From assembly GCF_001275675.1 (NCBI RefSeq), contig NZ_LITM01000006.1, positions 432,697-496,696 on the forward strand: DNA of 64,000 nucleotides, read 5' to 3'. This document shows positions 8,634 to 17,200 of the stretch, in pieces (position 1 is the first letter of the stretch; each line of letters starts with the position of its first letter). Below the pieces are notes generated by a model, which saw only the letters and a list, made by a program, of their open reading frames with translations, searched no databases and was not told the origin of the DNA. Both the position numbers and the translations under genes were made by a program. The stretch is from Lysinibacillus sp. FJAT-14745 (GTDB taxonomy: Bacteria; Bacillota; Bacilli; Bacillales_A; Planococcaceae).

Positions 8634-9695
8634 ATGAGTGAAGAATTAAATGCATCTGGCTGGGATGCGATTGACCAGGAATTATTAAAAGTTTATGGAG
8701 AGCAAGAGCCGAAGCATTATGGAACCGTTATTCCCTATTTATTAGGGGGCGAAGATCCGCTTGAAGGAATTAGTGCGTATAAGAGTGAGACACCAGTTCC
8801 ACACTGGCATTTTGTCACTTATGGATTTTCCGAGTTATATGAAAAAGAATCAGAAAATGCTGAATACAGCGGATATGGGTTTGAGTTAACATTTCGTCTT
8901 GCCCGAAATGAAGATGAGGAGGAGCCACCAGCGTGGGTGTTAAATTTGCTACAAAACATGGGAAGATATGTGTTTAACAGTGGCAATGTTTTCAGATCAG
9001 GTGATTACTTGGATGCTAATGGTCCAATTTGCCAAGGTGCGGACACGCTTTTAACGGCGCTTGCCTTTACGTTGGATCCTGAATTGCCTGCAATTGATAC
9101 ACCAAATGGACAAGTGGAGTTTATTCAAATGGTAGGTATTACAGGCGATGAGCTTGAGGCGATGCAAACATGGAATACAATAGGTGTGCTAAATGCTGGT
9201 CTTGAGTATATCCCGAGCTATGTTACTGATTTATCTCGGGCATCACTTTTACAGATCCCATCCATTGCAGAAGCGGTAGAAAAAGGGATGGAGAAAGAGG
9301 GCTCTAGTACCGGCTTTTTATTCGTAGACCAACTGGCTTGGGAGCAGGGTAAAAAGGGATTATTCAGCAAACAACCTAATAAGTTTACGCTAGGGGCAAA
9401 GCAAGCAGGAATAATCGGTAAACTATTACGCGGGCGGATTTTAAAAGGGGAAAACCTGACCTTAGTTAGTCAAGAAATCCGAGTTGTATTTGAGCCAGGT
9501 GAAAAATGTGGGTATAGCGTGGAGGAAGCGGATGTTACCATCACATTAAATGACAAGGCAGTTATGGAACTCAATCAAAACTTGATGCCACAAGAAAAGG
9601 AATTTGAAGTATCCTCTATACCGGGGCTTTCCATTCAAATTGCAAAAACGTATATTAAAGATCAGCAAGGAAACGTTGTGGAAACAATCGGATGA
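8634..9695 (+). CDS. suppressor-of-fused (SUFU) domain protein
   Basis: A 353-residue bacterial SUFU-domain protein. The first half carries the family pattern PVPHWHFVTYGFSELY, then YGFELTFRL and WVLNLLQNMGRYVF, followed by FIQMVGITGDELEAMQ. The C-terminal third is an extension. In bacteria this domain is best known as an immunity protein against polymorphic toxins. Start chosen at ATG 8634 (GGGGGCG upstream) rather than TTG 8631. It leads a possible three-gene group with a SUKH-like protein and a metallophosphoesterase, though gaps of about 145-205 bases make one transcript uncertain. Confidence 0.85.
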   Translation: MSEELNASGWDAIDQELLKVYGEQEPKHYGTVIPYLLGGEDPLEGISAYKSETPVPHWHFVTYGFSELYEKESENAEYSGYGFELTFRLARNEDEEEPPAWVLNLLQNMGRYVFNSGNVFRSGDYLDANGPICQGADTLLTALAFTLDPELPAIDTPNGQVEFIQMVGITGDELEAMQTWNTIGVLNAGLEYIPSYVTDLSRASLLQIPSIAEAVEKGMEKEGSSTGFLFVDQLAWEQGKKGLFSKQPNKFTLGAKQAGIIGKLLRGRILKGENLTLVSQEIRVVFEPGEKCGYSVEEADVTITLNDKAVMELNQNLMPQEKEFEVSSIPGLSIQIAKTYIKDQQGNVVETIG

Positions 9696-9900
9696 TAAAA
9701 TATAGTCTCCCGCTAAAACGAACAGTATATCCAAATGATGTGCTTTAGGTTCGTAGTGGGAGATTTTTTTATAAATAGTAACGAGGGAGTTTAGCAAAGA
9801 GGCACGAAGAAAATTAATCTTTTAAATAATCAAATCTAATGCTCAAAAAGATAGGTTTGAATGAACTAGAAAAAGTATTAAATGTAGGAGATTTGTGCGT

Positions 9901-10545
9901 ATGAGAGTAGAGGCTAAGCTTCTCAAGCAGTTAAAACAATTGAAGATTGTAAGTGAGCAGACTGCAGAATGGCTAAATATTGAAATTTTTAATCCAGAAC
10001 TTTTGGAGCGTGAGCAGTTAGGATATAGCATGGATCTTGAGGGTAACTCTCTTATTAATGATGAAGAGGGTTCATGGCAAGCTGATTGGCTTGTTATTGG
10101 GCATAGAAAACTGACAGGCGACCCGATTATTATAGAGACAGCCGAGCTAGGGCAACAACCAGTAGCTGTTCTCATGCATGGCATGGGAGACTGGAATGCA
10201 GGTAGTTATCTAGCAGGTTCAGTTTTAAATTTTCAAGAAGCTATACAGCAATTTATAGAGCTTATTGCTCAGAAAAATGATAATCAATCGACTTGGAAAA
10301 TTACTTGTATGGAGCTTGAACAACTAATGACGAGGATTGTGTCAGCAGATGATTATGCCGATAAAGATTTATGGGAATCTCTATTAGACCCTGCTTTTCA
10401 AGCGGCTCAAGGCATGGAGGCTGATTTAATGAAACAAGTGTCAGAAATGAGTAAGTGTGGAATGACGATTAAAGAAATTGCCGGCGAGTTAAAGCTGCCA
10501 TTGAAAGAAGCATATGGTTATTTGAAAAAGGTTAAAGAGCTTTAA
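9901..10545 (+). CDS. SMI1/KNR4 (SUKH)-like protein
   Basis: The protein (214 residues from ATG 9901; a GTG at 9895 is closer to the TAGGAG site and equally possible) has the SUKH-like core WLVIGHRKLTGDPIIIETAE followed by PVAVLMHGMGDWNAG and LAGSVLNFQEAIQQFIE. Proteins of this fold are common immunity factors. The C-terminal 40 residues (MTIKEIAGELKLPLKEAYGYL) look like a small helix-turn-helix, an unusual addition. Its place between a SUFU protein and a phosphoesterase suggests an immunity or effector-neutralising role, which is inference. Confidence 0.65.
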   Translation: MRVEAKLLKQLKQLKIVSEQTAEWLNIEIFNPELLEREQLGYSMDLEGNSLINDEEGSWQADWLVIGHRKLTGDPIIIETAELGQQPVAVLMHGMGDWNAGSYLAGSVLNFQEAIQQFIELIAQKNDNQSTWKITCMELEQLMTRIVSADDYADKDLWESLLDPAFQAAQGMEADLMKQVSEMSKCGMTIKEIAGELKLPLKEAYGYLKKVKEL

Positions 10546-10689
10546 GGTTGAAGTTGAAAAAATGAGCATCCATGTGAGATGACGGGGTACCGATTTTAAG
10601 TCAATGGCAACCTGGAGAGATATAGATAGCTACTCGCATGAAAAGATGAAGCACTACTTCGACTCCTATCTGTAAGGGGAATGACTTAA

Positions 10690-11538
10690 ATGAAAAAACA
10701 GACGAAAAGAGCATTGAAAATCGTTGATATTGCCAAAGAGCCTTTAGAGAAAATACCGTACATTACCGCTGCATCAAAAGGAGAGGGTATTTCTTATGAA
10801 TGGCTTCCTATTTATTGGGGAGAGATGCTTGAACTGCCAGAGGAGCTGGATGCGCTAATTATTGCTTCTGATTTACAAGGAATCGCAGGTCATAATCAAG
10901 AAACGATAGAAGAAGCTCCAAAGCTGCTTGGTGAGGAACTTGCGGAAGTGCTGTCCATTTTGTTTCAAATCCATTTGTCAGATTTGGACCAAGCCAAGGT
11001 GATGGTGTGCTTATGTGGGGACTTATACACTGACCTAACCAAAAGGGGTGCTAGCGGTAATCCTTTGCCTGTATGGAGAGCTTTTCAGAGTCAATTTGGA
11101 TTTGTCACAGGCATCGCAGGAAATCACGATCTATTGACGAATAAGGAACAAGCTGAATTGGAATCTACCTCAGGTATCCATTACTTCTCGGAGGGGGGTA
11201 CGATTATGTATGCAAATCTTGCAGTTGCAGGACTCGGAGGAATCATCGGTAGGGCGGATAAACCAAATCGGATGGGAGAAGCCGATTATTTGGCAAAACT
11301 CAGAGACATTATAAGACAAGTTCCCGACATCCTGCTACTTCATGAAAGTCCGAAGATTAGCGCACAAGGTCTGCCTGGTAATCCACATATTTGGAAGGAA
11401 CTACAGAATGCTGCTGAGCTTTTGGTCTGCTGTGGCCATGTTCATTGGGATACACCACTTGTTGAAACGAATGATGGGCTACAAATTTTAAATGCGGATG
11501 GGCGTGCTTTTATTTTCACAGCGACGACGCTAGATTAG
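10690..11538 (+). CDS. metallophosphoesterase
   Basis: The 282-residue protein contains the calcineurin-like motifs in order: SDLQG (D61, with Gln in place of the usual His at 63), CGDLYTD (D111), GNHD (144-147), LLHES (H218) and GHVH (249-252). These two-metal enzymes hydrolyse phosphomono- or diesters. The Asp-x-Gln change at the first motif could alter binding of one metal. Start at ATG 10690 after AAGGGG. The gene stands third in the SUFU and SUKH group, and the substrate is unknown. Confidence 0.85.
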   Translation: MKKQTKRALKIVDIAKEPLEKIPYITAASKGEGISYEWLPIYWGEMLELPEELDALIIASDLQGIAGHNQETIEEAPKLLGEELAEVLSILFQIHLSDLDQAKVMVCLCGDLYTDLTKRGASGNPLPVWRAFQSQFGFVTGIAGNHDLLTNKEQAELESTSGIHYFSEGGTIMYANLAVAGLGGIIGRADKPNRMGEADYLAKLRDIIRQVPDILLLHESPKISAQGLPGNPHIWKELQNAAELLVCCGHVHWDTPLVETNDGLQILNADGRAFIFTATTLD

Positions 11539-11630
11539 AAATGCTTTATAATGTATATGATTTTCACATAGTTTTAGGAAAGCAAAGATTAAGACAATTG
11601 GAAGAATTATAACTTGAAAGGGGTTTTAAT

Positions 11631-12394
11631 ATGGGGGCATGGGGATATAAGCCATTAGAAAGTGATGAAGGCTTGGATGTAGTAGATTTTTTAGAGGACT
11701 ATATCCATAGTAATTTAGAATCAAATCATTTAGAGTTATCTGAGGTTATCAATGCGATGAAACGAGATGGGTTTTTTTGAGAGAGCTTCGATGAAATTGA
11801 TTTCCTTTTCGATATAAGTGCAATGACGCTTGCAGAGCTCTATGTAATGTATCTTGATACAGGGAAATTATATGACGGTGAAGATGACTTTGAAAAAATA
11901 CAGTCAATAAATGCGGATGAAGAATCATTGAAGTTTATATTAAGATCAGGCGTGTTGATTAGGAAAAAATAAGTTTATTATTGAGCGATAAAAGGATTTT
12001 TTCGTTACCGTTTTGCCAATATATTTCCATTTTAACTGATTGTAGCGTAGGGCTACTCGACTCCCGCGGGAAAGCGAGACAGACGAGACCCTGCACGGAG
12101 CGAAGCGGCTCGACGCTCGCCCGCAGGAAGCTTTGCTCTGTGCGAAAGCGAAGCGTCAGCAACAAAGCGAGTAGCCCGTAGCGGAAATCAGCCTCTTTGG
12201 ATGTATAAAAATGGTTAATCAACACACCTGTATTAAGATATTTAACTGATATTAGAGCTGAAGTTCCAGATGCTGATGGTATTAGGGAAATCGTTGAATT
12301 ATGGCGTGAATCAGAATGCTGGATTGAATGGAAATCTAACTTAGAATGGCTAATTAATAGAGTTGAAAAGGAAATAATCTATTCCTTAAAATAA
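11631..12394 (+). pseudogene. DUF4259 gene with nonsense codon, split by a MITE
   Basis: The frame begins MGAWGYKPLESDEGLDVVDF, the hallmark start of DUF4259 proteins, behind AAAGGGG. A TGA interrupts codon 50 (after KRDGFF) with the frame unchanged on both sides. At 11947 a 284-bp MITE is inserted with the 9-bp duplication TATTAAGAT. Deleting the element and one duplication joins ESLKFILR to YLTDIRAEVPDADG in frame, giving a 156-codon ancestral gene that ends at 12394. The gene is therefore broken twice. DUF4259 function is unknown. Confidence 0.88.
11947..12230. mobile_element. MITE copy 2 (284 bp), inside a DUF4259 gene
   Basis: It has the same CAGGCGTGTTGATTA / TAATCAACACACCTG ends as copy 1 and a perfect 9-bp target duplication TATTAAGAT (11938-11946, 12231-12239). 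About 95 bases of extra sequence lie in the loop region of the central palindrome, and the left arm of the stem is partly different, so the 24-bp stem of copy 1 is degraded here. It has no transposase. Short frames inside it are spurious. Confidence 0.92.
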
Positions 12395-12472
12395 TATTGG
12401 TATAGGATACTCAGTTGTATAGAGCTAATTTCCTCCCTTGAATATTTAGATATTATCAAGGGAGGAAAAGCT

Positions 12473-13168
12473 TTACAAAGAAGCAGAGCTACGCAATAGC
12501 ATATTTATCTCGTCTAGAGGGATGATTTTATTTCCCCCGTATACGATGTTATAGTGAAATCCCCATTCTCCTAATGCAATAAGATGATGTTGTTCATTTT
12601 TTCTTTTGATGAGAGCCCATGTTCCTAAATCGCTTTCCGTACTTGCACTTAGCAATATCCATTCGTTGTAATGGAACACATATATATCCCTAAACATCTG
12701 AAAAGAATCCAAATGACCAGAACCGACTGAATCAAACCAAATATCGCAAGCTTCTTTTACGAGAACAACATTCAGAATTCTGATTTCAATCCACGCGCAT
12801 TCTTCATTTTTAGACAAAATCTGCTCAAAGCTGCAATGAACAAATGCTGAGGAATTGATTTCACTAGGATGCTCTTCCCATCCGTTAAAGTATGAGAGAG
12901 CAGGCATAAATAACATCCAAAAGCTTTCACCTACTGTCATCTGAAAAGGATAACGGACCATTACAATCCTTCTATCTCCTTTGAGAGGTGGATTGTTTGA
13001 TCGTGCCCATATTTTTTCATCAAGAGCAGGTAAATTACTGGCTTGAAAATCGGACCATTCAATGCCCGCCTCAAATCCTACGATTTCGAAATTATTTTTG
13101 ATTAATTTCATTTTATCAGGTATTTTATTACATGCAGAACATGGAAAGGCTATATTGTTATCAATCAT
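12473..13168 (-). CDS. hypothetical protein with CxxC near the N-terminus
   Basis: A 231-residue protein I do not recognise. It begins MIDNNIAFPCSACNK, a CxxC pair that could bind a metal, and is otherwise rich in aromatic residues (GESFWMLFMPALSYF, ACDIWFDSVG, WALIKRKNEQHH). There is no signal peptide or membrane helix. The composition and isolated setting next to a second unknown gene on the other strand are reminiscent of small immunity-like proteins, but no toxin is visible. The ribosome site is weak (TGGTGAT). Confidence 0.6.
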   Translation of the reverse strand: MIDNNIAFPCSACNKIPDKMKLIKNNFEIVGFEAGIEWSDFQASNLPALDEKIWARSNNPPLKGDRRIVMVRYPFQMTVGESFWMLFMPALSYFNGWEEHPSEINSSAFVHCSFEQILSKNEECAWIEIRILNVVLVKEACDIWFDSVGSGHLDSFQMFRDIYVFHYNEWILLSASTESDLGTWALIKRKNEQHHLIALGEWGFHYNIVYGGNKIIPLDEINMLLRSSASL

Positions 13169-13220
13169 TATAAATCACCATTTCATTTTGTTTTATTAAT
13201 TGTAAAAGGAGAGATTGAAT

Positions 13221-13694
13221 TTGCATTATGAATTTTGGATTATGATATCGATTTCAGAACTAGTTCATTATCCCGACGAATGGAAAGATGAATACATACC
13301 TCACCCGAACTTTAAAGCGATTATGGATGCTATTGGTATTCGTGCACCAATCGAGGATATTTACGAACGTTATTATAACCAGCCTGTACATACTGGTCAT
13401 GTACTAGTCTTTTCCAATAAACATGAGCCAGGTACGTGTATTGTTTTTGACACTTATCGAGACGCAATGGACCAGAGCGATATGATTAGATTCGGATGGA
13501 GAATCAGTGGAAAAGAAGCTATTGAATCAGTGAAACAATTATCACGTCACCTTTATGATGAATGCGAAGATGCTACCGTATTCTACAAGGAAGGTCAATG
13601 TGTTCTTTATGAGGTACTGAAAGAAGAACGTTATCCTCGTAAAATTTATTATAAAAAGGTATTTAAACAGCAAATCAAAAGGTACATAGTTTGA
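13221..13694 (+). CDS. hypothetical cytoplasmic protein
   Basis: An acidic, aromatic-rich protein of about 157 residues without a recognisable domain. TTG 13221 is the start best spaced from GGAGAG; the first ATG in frame is at 13242 (MISISELVHYPDEWKDEY). A stretch reading KHEPGTCIVFDTYRDAMDQ and the C-terminal KKVFKQQIKRYIV are the only notable segments. It is divergent from the preceding gene by about 50 bases, so the two could share a promoter region. A perfect terminator hairpin overlaps its stop codon. Confidence 0.6.
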   Translation: MHYEFWIMISISELVHYPDEWKDEYIPHPNFKAIMDAIGIRAPIEDIYERYYNQPVHTGHVLVFSNKHEPGTCIVFDTYRDAMDQSDMIRFGWRISGKEAIESVKQLSRHLYDECEDATVFYKEGQCVLYEVLKEERYPRKIYYKKVFKQQIKRYIV

Positions 13695-13719
13695 GATAAC
13701 TGTCCTGTTATCTCAAACC
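13691..13719 (+). terminator. terminator hairpin at the stop of the hypothetical gene
   Basis: TTTGAGATAAC and GTTATCTCAAA form an 11-bp perfect stem starting in the stop codon. The T-run is poor. Confidence 0.6.
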
Positions 13720-13744
13720 ACACTACATGTATATACCCATTTCT

Positions 13745-13888
13745 TTATTTACGGGAAGATAAGTAATCCAAATACTCTAATCTAGTAAGTCCACCTGTTT
13801 GACGGTTGAATTCATCATATGTAATATCCTCTATACTTGGAAAGCGATTTATTGTGTTGAAAAGATAAGGTCGAATAAAAAGCGGCAT
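13745..13888 (-). pseudogene. 47-codon gene remnant
   Basis: The minus strand encodes MPLFIRPYLFNTINRF and ends TRLEYLDYLSSRK, a plausible protein C-terminus. No ribosome site precedes the ATG. I read it as the tail of a lost gene of unknown family. Confidence 0.3.
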
Positions 13889-13993
13889 CGTCAAAAAACG
13901 TTTTCCAGAAAACTAACCATTCTGCAATGTTCAACCTTATCGTAAAACCTTTTTCTGCTATAATTAATGACAATATAGATAGGGGTGATAAAA

Positions 13994-14428
13994 ATGCAGA
14001 TCGTCACAATTGAAGGCGTTCCATATAATTGGTTAAAGCGATTACAGGAAATTCATGCACATGTATTTGATGGAGCAAATTTACCATTAGAAAAACTTGA
14101 AAGTAAAGAGGGGCTCATTTGTTTATTAGCTATAGAAGATGAGGAAATCATAGGCTTTAAATTAGGCTATACACATCCGGATGGAGTTTTTTATAGCTGG
14201 CTAGGTGGTGTGCATGAGAAGAAACGTGGTCAAGGAATTGCCAGTCAATTAATGAAGCAACAGCATGAACATCTACTGGCACTTGGCTTTAAAAAAGTTC
14301 GTACATATGGTAGAAATGAGCGAAAAGCGATGCTTATCACTAATCTTAAACACGGATTTGATATTGTCTCAACTTTTGTGGATAAAAAAGATCGACATAA
14401 AATAGTATTTGAAAAAATATTGGAATAG
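13994..14428 (+). CDS. GNAT family N-acetyltransferase
   Basis: A 144-residue GNAT starting at ATG 13994, six bases after AGGGGTGA. Motif A is KKRGQGIASQLM, and the region before it (FYSWLGGVHE) is the beta4 strand. The C-terminal part KAMLITNLKHGFDIV replaces the usual NxxAxxLYxxxGF loop, as in the subfamily active on small free substrates. It is followed after 10 bases by a nucleoside deoxyribosyltransferase-like gene and a YbjQ gene, probably one operon. A TATAAT-like -10 lies just upstream of the gene. Confidence 0.85.
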   Translation: MQIVTIEGVPYNWLKRLQEIHAHVFDGANLPLEKLESKEGLICLLAIEDEEIIGFKLGYTHPDGVFYSWLGGVHEKKRGQGIASQLMKQQHEHLLALGFKKVRTYGRNERKAMLITNLKHGFDIVSTFVDKKDRHKIVFEKILE

Positions 14429-14438
14429 GAGTTTTAAC

Positions 14439-14918
14439 ATGAAGGCATACTTAGCAAATGGATTATTTTCTTTAGGAGATCGTTTAGTCAACGAGCAGCT
14501 CGCTGCGGCAATTAGAGAGGCAGTACCAGGTATCGAATTATATGTCCCACAGGAGAATGATGCGATCAATGATAAATCGGCCTATGCAGATAGTTTGGCG
14601 ATTGCGCAAGCAGATTTAGAGATGCTGCAAAATAGTGATGTATTAGTAGCCGTTTTAGATGGTGTTGAAATTGATTCTGGTGTGGCAGCAGAGATTGGTG
14701 CATTTGCGATGCTGAATCGACCAATCGTAGGCGTCTTTACAGATGTTCGTCAACAAGGCCGGGACAATATGATGAAAATAGAGGCACTTGTACGCGACGG
14801 AATTGAAAATCAGTTTGTGTATCGTAATTTATTTGTTATTGGCTTAATTAAGCGCACGGGAGTTATTACGACTTCCATTGCTGAAGCTGTTAAAGCCGTT
14901 GAAAAATATAAAAAATAG
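14439..14918 (+). CDS. nucleoside 2-deoxyribosyltransferase family protein
   Basis: A 159-residue protein starting at ATG 14439 behind AGGAG. It matches the family in its N-terminal YLANGLFSLGDR, the VLVAVLDGVEIDSG loop and the catalytic glutamate in GVAAEIGAF (E85). These enzymes swap the base on 2'-deoxyribonucleosides through a covalent deoxyribosyl-glutamate. Family members of this kind also include hydrolases, so the exact reaction is open. It is the second gene of the GNAT / transferase / YbjQ group, 10 bases after the GNAT. Confidence 0.85.
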   Translation: MKAYLANGLFSLGDRLVNEQLAAAIREAVPGIELYVPQENDAINDKSAYADSLAIAQADLEMLQNSDVLVAVLDGVEIDSGVAAEIGAFAMLNRPIVGVFTDVRQQGRDNMMKIEALVRDGIENQFVYRNLFVIGLIKRTGVITTSIAEAVKAVEKYKK

Positions 14919-14931
14919 GAGGAGTTTTTGT

Positions 14932-15249
14932 ATGCTATTATCAACAACAGATATTGTGGCTGGAAAAGAAATTGTAGAAACACTTGGCTTAGTAAAAGGT
15001 AACTCTGTACAATCAAGAAATATTGGTCGCGATATGATGGCGGGACTACGTAATATTGTTGGAGGAGAGATGAAGGAGTATGCAGAAATGCTCGTTCGCT
15101 CCCGAGAAGTTGCCACGCAAGATATGGAGGAAGAGGCAAGACGACTAGGGGCAAATGCAATTGTTGGGGTAAGATTTTCAACATCATCTGTCATGGACGG
15201 CACATCGGAGGTATTAGCATACGGAACTGCTGTAAGAGTAAAGGAATAA
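14932..15249 (+). CDS. YbjQ (UPF0145) family protein
   Basis: The 105 residues contain the family pattern LLSTTDIVAGKEI, then NIVGGEMKEYAEML, and MEEEARRLGANAIVGVRF. Start at ATG 14932 with AGGAGG, 13 bases after the previous stop, so it is cotranscribed. YbjQ proteins are small heavy-metal-binding-like-fold proteins of unknown function that form higher oligomers. Nothing in the sequence adds to that. Confidence 0.88.
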   Translation: MLLSTTDIVAGKEIVETLGLVKGNSVQSRNIGRDMMAGLRNIVGGEMKEYAEMLVRSREVATQDMEEEARRLGANAIVGVRFSTSSVMDGTSEVLAYGTAVRVKE

Positions 15250-15625
15250 TCCGATCAACAAGATTTTTACTTGTGTTGAAAAACAAAATGGTCAATGAAA
15301 TTTTGTAAATGCTTAAAATGAGAGTAATTTCTGTTTATGGTTACTAACTTCAGTCGGAACGGAAATCACCCCTCGCTTTGCCGAAAGATTATACTTTATT
15401 TAATATGACACATTAAAACATATAGAAGGACTTCAATCACCGAGATTGAGGTCCTTTTTATCTACCATTGCGGAATTAACTGTAAAAATAAAGTGAATTA
15501 TAACAAAAGTATAGTATGTAGTGCCAATAATACCATTAATATAGAAATTAAGTAGTCAAAAGGACTAATAGTGTCCAACTCTTTTTGTATAATAGAGAAG
15601 TAATTTTGAAGAAAGAGTGGGATAT
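15250..15625. other. intergenic stretch with a repeat scrap and a terminator
   Basis: AGTCGGAACGGAAATCA at about 15352 matches the right arm of the palindrome at 40557-40616. At 15427-15460, AGGACTTCAATC pairs with GATTGAGGTCCT followed by a T-run, a good terminator for the preceding operon. No gene. Confidence 0.6.
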
Positions 15626-16603
15626 ATGGTAGATTCACAACAAAACAAAGGCTATCGCGTCATTTCGATGTTTGACAGACTGATGGATGGTCAAGGGATT
15701 AACAAAAAACAAGAAGCATTTACACATAATGTTGGTGAAAAAACCATACAACGGGATTTGAATGAAATTCGAGCGTATCTAGAAAAAGCTAAAGTGGATT
15801 GCCATTTAGAATATGTGCGGACAGAAAATGTGTACAGGCTGACAAATAAAGGGGAAAGTATTTTGTCGAAGGAGCAAGTTTTAGCGATTGTTAAAATTCT
15901 CATCGAATCAAGAGCACTGCTAAAATCAGAAATGAGCGATATTATCGATAAGCTTATTTCAATTGTTGCGGCCGATAAGCAAGAGTTTATTCACAATATT
16001 ATTTTAAACGAAAAGCATTTGTACGTAGATTTAAATCATAAAAAGTCTCTATTGCATTTAATTTGGGATCTTTCAGAGGCGGTTCAAAAAAAGAAAATCA
16101 TTAAAATTGAGTATTTACGTGAAGGCGAAACAATTCCTACAGAAAAGATTTTAAAACCACTCGCCGTCATTTTCTCAGAATACTACTTTTATTTAATTGC
16201 TAATGATAATAAGCACGAAAAGGATTTGCCTATTGTCTATAGAATCGACCGAATACAACATTTTCTTGAGCTTGATAAAAAATTTAAAATACCATATGCT
16301 GAACGTTTTCAAGAAGGAGAATTTCGCAAACGTATTCAGTTTATGCACGCTGGCGAGCTGATGCGTATGAAATTTATCTTTAAAGGAACATCTCCGCTAG
16401 CTGTATTAGATCGCTTACCAACAGCAAAAATAGTATCCAATAAAGATGAGCGATATTTATTTGAAGCAGAAGTTTTTGGACATGGTATTAAAATGTGGCT
16501 GCTGAGCCAAGGGGCAAACATAGAAGTGCTAGAGCCAATTGAGCTTAGAGAAGAGATGATTGAAACGATTCAATCGATGCAGAAAAATTATCGCTACATA
16601 TAA
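15626..16603 (+). CDS. WYL-domain transcriptional regulator
   Basis: A 325-residue regulator: an N-terminal winged helix-turn-helix (about 8-60, EKTIQRDLNEIRAYLEK), a middle WYL domain (KKKIIKIEYLREGE, then KILKPLAVIFSEYYFYLIANDN) and a C-terminal extension (WCX) with MWLLSQGANIEVLEP. WYL domains sense ligands such as nucleic-acid fragments, and several WYL repressors govern phage-defence loci. Start at ATG 15626 (GAGTGG upstream); GTG 15617 is an alternative. It is followed by a convergent gene and then the MORN-AAA+ ATPase. Confidence 0.88.
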   Translation: MVDSQQNKGYRVISMFDRLMDGQGINKKQEAFTHNVGEKTIQRDLNEIRAYLEKAKVDCHLEYVRTENVYRLTNKGESILSKEQVLAIVKILIESRALLKSEMSDIIDKLISIVAADKQEFIHNIILNEKHLYVDLNHKKSLLHLIWDLSEAVQKKKIIKIEYLREGETIPTEKILKPLAVIFSEYYFYLIANDNKHEKDLPIVYRIDRIQHFLELDKKFKIPYAERFQEGEFRKRIQFMHAGELMRMKFIFKGTSPLAVLDRLPTAKIVSNKDERYLFEAEVFGHGIKMWLLSQGANIEVLEPIELREEMIETIQSMQKNYRYI

Positions 16604-16616
16604 AATAAAAAATAAG

Positions 16617-16659
16617 GTAAAAATCCGCATAGAGTCTAATCGAAGCAGATTTTTACCGT
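16617..16659. terminator. bidirectional terminator between convergent genes
   Basis: GGTAAAAATC and GATTTTTACC pair across about 22 bases between the WYL gene and the convergent membrane protein. Confidence 0.75.
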
Positions 16660-16677
16660 TTAAGAATGATTTATATC

Positions 16678-17106
16678 TTAAAAAAGATCCTCAAAAAAGG
16701 CCATCTTAAAATCATCTGAAAGCTTGTAATCTTTCATATAGTTTTCCTCATACAAATAAACGAATAAATGCTTTGAGTCATCTAATCGAATACCAATTTC
16801 TCGTTTATCATTATTACGCAATGTTAACCAATAAGCCTCGTCATAATTTGACTTGGAGAAATAGACTTTTCGAAGCGGTTGATCTTCAAGTTGTTGCATT
16901 ATTTGATTGATTGTAGCTACATCTGTAATAGTGATTGTTTTGTGATCAGAGGAACGGATCAATTCAATTTCTTTAATTTTTTCAATATCAAATCGTTCAA
17001 TTACCTCCTTATCAAAAGTTGAATCGCGAGTTAAAAAGATGGTTGAAGCATATAAGATGATAAGAGGTAATAAGATGCCGATTAATATTTTATATCGTTT
17101 TTTCAT
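16678..17106 (-). CDS. membrane-anchored hypothetical protein
   Basis: A 142-residue protein with one N-terminal membrane helix (about 6-26, after KKRYK) and an outside domain of about 115 residues. It has no lipobox cysteine, so the helix should act as an uncleaved anchor. The outside part contains IKEIELIRSSDHKTITITD and a repeated beta pattern resembling the DUF5301-like small cell-surface domains, which I state only as a possibility. It is transcribed away from the MORN-AAA+ gene. Confidence 0.6.
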   Translation of the reverse strand: MKKRYKILIGILLPLIILYASTIFLTRDSTFDKEVIERFDIEKIKEIELIRSSDHKTITITDVATINQIMQQLEDQPLRKVYFSKSNYDEAYWLTLRNNDKREIGIRLDDSKHLFVYLYEENYMKDYKLSDDFKMAFFEDLF

Positions 17107-17200
17107 GTTTAAACTCCTCGAATTCTAAAAATTCACACATATGTATTCTTTTCCACGCTATAATTGAGCATATACTGAATGGATAAAGGATGGCAATCAA

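Noticed and set aside
11959..12225. Two overlapping frames on opposite strands inside the long MITE copy
   Set aside because: They come from the GC-richer palindromic loop of the element, have no ribosome sites and are absent from the short copy.
14810..15203. Minus-strand frames over the deoxyribosyltransferase and YbjQ genes
   Set aside because: Shadows of two well-supported plus-strand genes.
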